The translations under genes and the position numbers were made by a program. Under the pieces are notes generated by a model. It was not told where the DNA came from. It did not search any database and saw nothing but the letters and a program-made list of their open reading frames with translations. A stretch of 26,092 nt of DNA from Candidatus Gastranaerophilales bacterium (lineage in GTDB: Bacteria > Cyanobacteriota > Vampirovibrionia > Gastranaerophilales > Gastranaerophilaceae): contig JAJPXE010000096.1 in the NCBI GenBank assembly GCA_021205645.1, forward strand, positions 1 to 26,092, read 5' to 3'. The first letter of the stretch is position 1. The number at the start of each line of letters is the position of its first letter. Positions 23,532-26,092 of the stretch are shown piece by piece.

Positions 23532-24230
23532 TCAATCCTCTTTGAATAAACTTTCCAACAATTCTTTTTCTATGTCCAATTCCTCACAGTTTCGGGCTGC
23601 CGTTGCAATAACATTTATATCTGTCATTTTTTCTGTCATATATAAATTATCTCTGTGCATGAAATTACTTCTGTCAAAATTATTCAATATAATTCCTTTA
23701 ACGGTTATTCCGCACAGCCGTGCAAATTCTGTTGTTGTTACAACGGAATTAATAGTTCCCAGTCCGCCGTCTGCAACGATAATAATATCCATGTCCATAC
23801 ACTTGATTAAATCCGATAACAAAAATATATCGCTTTTCTGACTAGCATCGCACAGAGGGCATGTAATTCCTCCCGCACCTTCTAATATCATATAATCGTA
23901 ACTTTTTTTCAGGTTGTTATAATCCTCAATAATCTTATATTTTGAGATTTTGACACCTGAGCGTTTTGCTGCAAGATGAGGAGAAACCGCCTCCTTAAAA
24001 CAATAAGATAGGCATCTCATAGGCTCAATATCGAGTTTTGCCATGCCCGTCACGAATTTGCAATCTCCGGGGACTAAACTGCCGTCAATATTTTCTTCAG
24101 CACCGCTCAAAACAGGCTTGAAATACCCGCAATTAAACCCGTATTCTCTCATCTTTTTGACAAGTAATCCTGAAATATATGTTTTCCCTATATCAGTTCC
24201 GGTCGCCGTTATAAACAAACTCTTTACCAT
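23532..24230 (-). CDS. bioD: Dethiobiotin synthetase BioD
   Basis: BioD closes the ureido ring of dethiobiotin from 7,8-diaminopelargonate, CO2 and ATP. The 232-residue protein has the P-loop TGTDIGKT (about 10-17), the YFKPVLSG segment with the substrate-binding lysine, and EGAGG. ADGGLGTINSVVTTTEFAR is the conserved region of the dimer active site. It is the first gene of bioD-bioA-yidD. A GGGGGAAG ribosome site precedes the ATG, and TATAAT lies 18 bases upstream. The 5' side of the gene abuts a structured repeat element (24279-24435). Confidence 0.95.
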   Translation of the reverse strand: MVKSLFITATGTDIGKTYISGLLVKKMREYGFNCGYFKPVLSGAEENIDGSLVPGDCKFVTGMAKLDIEPMRCLSYCFKEAVSPHLAAKRSGVKISKYKIIEDYNNLKKSYDYMILEGAGGITCPLCDASQKSDIFLLSDLIKCMDMDIIIVADGGLGTINSVVTTTEFARLCGITVKGIILNNFDRSNFMHRDNLYMTEKMTDINVIATAARNCEELDIEKELLESLFKED

Positions 24231-24248
24231 AATACTTCCCCCTGAATA

Positions 24249-24254
24249 ATTATA
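24249..24254 (-). promoter_or_regulatory. Candidate -10 element of bioD-bioA-yidD
   Basis: On the minus strand this is a perfect TATAAT 18 bases before the bioD ATG. The -35 at 17 bases would be TATAGT, a poor match, so an activator or a different spacing may apply. The region directly upstream is the repeat element at 24279-24435. I see no BirA-like operator. Confidence 0.35.
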
Positions 24255-24278
24255 ACACTTAAAAGTTTATTACTATAA

Positions 24279-24435
24279 GAGGGTGCAGAAAAATCCCCAA
24301 AATGACAAGTTTGGGAGATTTTTCAAACCTGACCTTAAGTGTGTAAAAGCAAGGTCGGGTACGGGATAGTACACAACCTTGCTTGAAACCGTACCCCAGA
24401 GTTTGCAGGAAAAATTTTAATTTTTCCGCAAACTC
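24279..24435. mobile_element. MITE-like structured repeat element, apparently complete
   Basis: The two ends are imperfect terminal inverted repeats: GAGGGTGCAGAAAAAT at the left and GAGTTTGCGGAAAAAT read inward from the right (13 of 16 identical). Each end also forms its own hairpin. The left one is GAAAAATC (24288-24295) with GATTTTTC (24317-24324). The right one is GAGTTTGC and GGAAAAATT with AATTTTTCC and GCAAACTC (24399-24435, one bulged A). The middle holds interleaved inverted repeats. It has no coding capacity. Similar ends occur at 6821-6852, 10872-10901 and 109-123. I cannot identify a clear target-site duplication. Confidence 0.55.
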
Positions 24436-24463
24436 ATAATGACAGATTATTATCTAAATAAAC

Positions 24464-24496
24464 AAAAAAGAGAGCCGGTCGCCATGACCGACTCTC
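24464..24496 (-). terminator. Intrinsic terminator of the SLH-domain gene
   Basis: On the minus strand GAGAGTCGGTC (24486-24496) pairs with GACCGGCTCTC (24470-24480) across a 5-base loop, with one G-T pair. A T6 tract (24464-24469) follows the stem. It lies 26 bases beyond the stop codon of the SLH gene and has all features of a Rho-independent terminator. Confidence 0.9.
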
Positions 24497-24521
24497 CATT
24501 AACACTTATTAAATCAAAAGA

Positions 24522-25943
24522 TTATTTGTTTTCAAAAGTAACTTTCAAAACTTCTTTTGGATTTAAGCTTGAGTTGTTAGAATATTTTGGTGCGAATAAA
24601 TATCTGACTTCGTCAACAAATTCATAACATACGCCGAATACACCGCTGACAACGTTTTCAGCAGAATACCAGATATATTTGCCGACAGTTATGAAAGAAC
24701 TTCCAACATTTTTAAGTCCTGCTTTAGGCTGTAAGCATAAAGTATCACAGAAAGCGTTAGACCAGTTGTCGCCGTATTGTTCAACACCGTTAGAAGTCAA
24801 GCTTGCTTCTTGAGTAACTGTTCTGCCGGCAACACCAAGAATTCTTGCTGATGCGGATAACGGAGCACCGAATAATCTTGCAACGATGTTAGGATCCTTT
24901 GTTGTTTCAGCAACAGCTTCGGTTACAACTTCAGGTAATTTTGTTACTGTTTCACCGTTAACAATTTCCTTAAACTGAACTTTGATGTAACCAGCATTGT
25001 GAACTCCTGGTCTTACAACTTCAGAAACGATACCTCTGATTTTAGCACCTGCCGGATAAGAGCATCCATCGATAGTAGCAGGAGAAACCAGGATAGCCGT
25101 GAATGTATCGCCTGCATTTGATACTCTTGCGCTTAATCTTTCCTGAAGTTTGATAAGAACTTCATACTTAGGAGCTTCGTTTGAAGTTACGCAAGATGCA
25201 GCTGAAGAAGGGTTCTTTTTAAGATACTGGCTTAAAGCCCCTACCAGATAAGTAACCTGTTCTTTTGACAGGTATTCATTATTGATTAAAGCTGATTCAT
25301 CAGGAACAGCATCAAGAATACCAGTAGCTAACACTTCATTGGTAGCACCAACAGCCCAGTCAGGAATATGTTTAATTTCTTTTCCGTTATAAACCGGTGT
25401 GGCAGTTTTGTCATGAGCTGCATCAAAGATTTTTGCTAAAGTACAGAATACTTCTGCTTTTGTAACTCTTTGTTCTGGTTTGAACGAGCTGTCCGGATAG
25501 CCAATCATAATATCTGCAGCAAGGGTCTGATCAATTGCTTCTTTTGCCCAGTATCCTGCAGGAACATCAGTATATTTATCAGCTTCTTTAACAGCAGTTA
25601 ATTCTAAACCGTCTGCAAGGGTTTGAGCCAATTCACTTCTCAATACAGGTGATTTATGACTAAACTTGCTTTCGGTAGAATTAGCTTCAAACTTAGCCAA
25701 TTCTTGTTTAGCAAATGATTTAATTACGACATTTTCTTTGCCCGTTACTGTTTTAGCATTGCTGCATTTGGTGATTTTTCCGCCTACAACACTGCTTGTT
25801 TTAGCACCGACTTCAACCAGTGCTTGCGAACCGAACAATGTAGGGTGTGCATAAGACTGTACCTGCGGTCTTTCGCAAGATGCGTATGCAGCAGTACCTA
25901 ACACTGCAACGGCTGCTAATGTTAATACTAATGACTTTTTCAT
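24522..25943 (-). CDS. Secreted SLH-domain envelope protein
   Basis: The 473-residue protein starts with a signal peptide (MKKSLVLTLAAVAVLGTAAYA, likely cut after Ala21). One clear SLH domain (about 121-168, YTDVPAGYWAKEAIDQTLAADIMIGYPD) is followed by a weaker one (about 190-243). SLH domains bind the peptidoglycan-linked cell wall and tether envelope proteins. A C-terminal part (about 258-473) contains a beta-rich stretch (ARVSNAGDTFTAILV, YPAGAKIRGIVSEVV, GYIKVQFKEI) and cysteines at 294, 399, 403 and 439. I do not recognise it as a named domain. There is no visible outer-membrane barrel. The strong promoter, AAGGAGA ribosome site and clear terminator suggest high expression as a single-gene unit. 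Confidence 0.85.
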   Translation of the reverse strand: MKKSLVLTLAAVAVLGTAAYASCERPQVQSYAHPTLFGSQALVEVGAKTSSVVGGKITKCSNAKTVTGKENVVIKSFAKQELAKFEANSTESKFSHKSPVLRSELAQTLADGLELTAVKEADKYTDVPAGYWAKEAIDQTLAADIMIGYPDSSFKPEQRVTKAEVFCTLAKIFDAAHDKTATPVYNGKEIKHIPDWAVGATNEVLATGILDAVPDESALINNEYLSKEQVTYLVGALSQYLKKNPSSAASCVTSNEAPKYEVLIKLQERLSARVSNAGDTFTAILVSPATIDGCSYPAGAKIRGIVSEVVRPGVHNAGYIKVQFKEIVNGETVTKLPEVVTEAVAETTKDPNIVARLFGAPLSASARILGVAGRTVTQEASLTSNGVEQYGDNWSNAFCDTLCLQPKAGLKNVGSSFITVGKYIWYSAENVVSGVFGVCYEFVDEVRYLFAPKYSNNSSLNPKEVLKVTFENK

Positions 25944-25991
25944 ACGTTTTCTCCTTTATATAGAAATAAAACTAGTAATCTCTCTTCCCTA

Positions 25992-26037
25992 ATTATCTAA
26001 AAAAAAACGCCGCTTGTCAATAACTTTATTAAGTTAT
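25992..26037 (-). promoter_or_regulatory. Strong sigma-70 promoter of the SLH gene, with an upstream inverted repeat
   Basis: On the minus strand TTGACA (26015-26020) is separated by exactly 17 bases from GATAAT (25992-25997), giving a near-consensus promoter. The start would be near 25985, with a leader of about 42 nt. The ribosome site AAGGAGA lies 6 bases before the ATG. ATAACTT (26020-26026) is inverted at 26031-26037 across a TATT loop. This touches the upstream edge of the -35 box and may be an operator or UP-like element. Confidence 0.75.
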
Positions 26038-26040
26038 AAT

Positions 26041-26092
26041 GAGTTTGCGAAAATCTTTCCCCTCCCCATACGGGGAGGGGTTAGGGGTGGGG
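26041..26092. repeat. Interspersed repeat copy, cut by the window edge
   Basis: It begins with GAGTTTGCG, the end sequence of the family, and contains a perfect 9-bp inverted repeat, CCCCTCCCC (26059-26067) and GGGGAGGGG (26072-26080), with a 4-base loop. The same C/G-rich hairpin occurs at 31-52 and 10687-10706. The right boundary lies outside the window. Confidence 0.7.

Overview
The window reads as chromosomal DNA of a low-GC, Gram-negative-type bacterium, most likely from the non-photosynthetic sister group of Cyanobacteria (Vampirovibrionia/Melainabacteria, gut Gastranaerophilales-like). Two observations point there. YidC carries a roughly 120-residue soluble insertion of the kind I know from cyanobacterial YidC. 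The last gene encodes a strongly expressed secreted protein with SLH domains, as in cyanobacterial-type envelopes. This placement is an inference from family knowledge; no database was consulted. The standard genetic code is used throughout.

Layout. Positions 122-10303 hold a nearly continuous minus-strand block. In order of transcription it is yidC, queA, a MATE efflux gene, dnaB, prfA, ylxR, infB, rbfA and truB. It combines membrane insertion, tRNA modification, replication and translation; gaps inside its sub-operons are a few bases or overlaps. Positions 10304-11553 contain no protein gene. They hold a mosaic of GC-rich interspersed repeats, a candidate promoter, a tRNA-Asn(GTT) on the plus strand and a partly duplicated, partly inverted copy of the 5' half of that tRNA. 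Next, on the minus strand, come a single-chain MmeI-like type IIL restriction-modification enzyme (11554-14337), secA, an orphan PAS/HAMP histidine kinase and thioredoxin. A divergent region at 18685-18764 leads to two plus-strand genes, a DnaQ-like exonuclease and a cytoplasmic GH38 alpha-mannosidase. The window ends with minus-strand bioD-bioA-yidD and the SLH-domain protein, which has a near-consensus promoter and a clear intrinsic terminator.

The genes are mostly housekeeping. The more unusual content is the non-coding DNA. An interspersed repeat family, with ends resembling GAGTTTGCGGAAAAAT and with GC-rich CCCCTCCCC/GGGGAGGGG hairpins, recurs at 1-122, 6821-6852, 10408-10901, 24279-24435 and 26041-26092, often touching gene ends. 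The copy at 24279-24435 looks like a complete non-autonomous element. It has imperfect terminal inverted repeats, a hairpin at each end, and interleaved inverted repeats in the middle that could form a pseudoknot. I see no CRISPR array, transposase gene or phage module, and I do not claim a new protein-based defence system.
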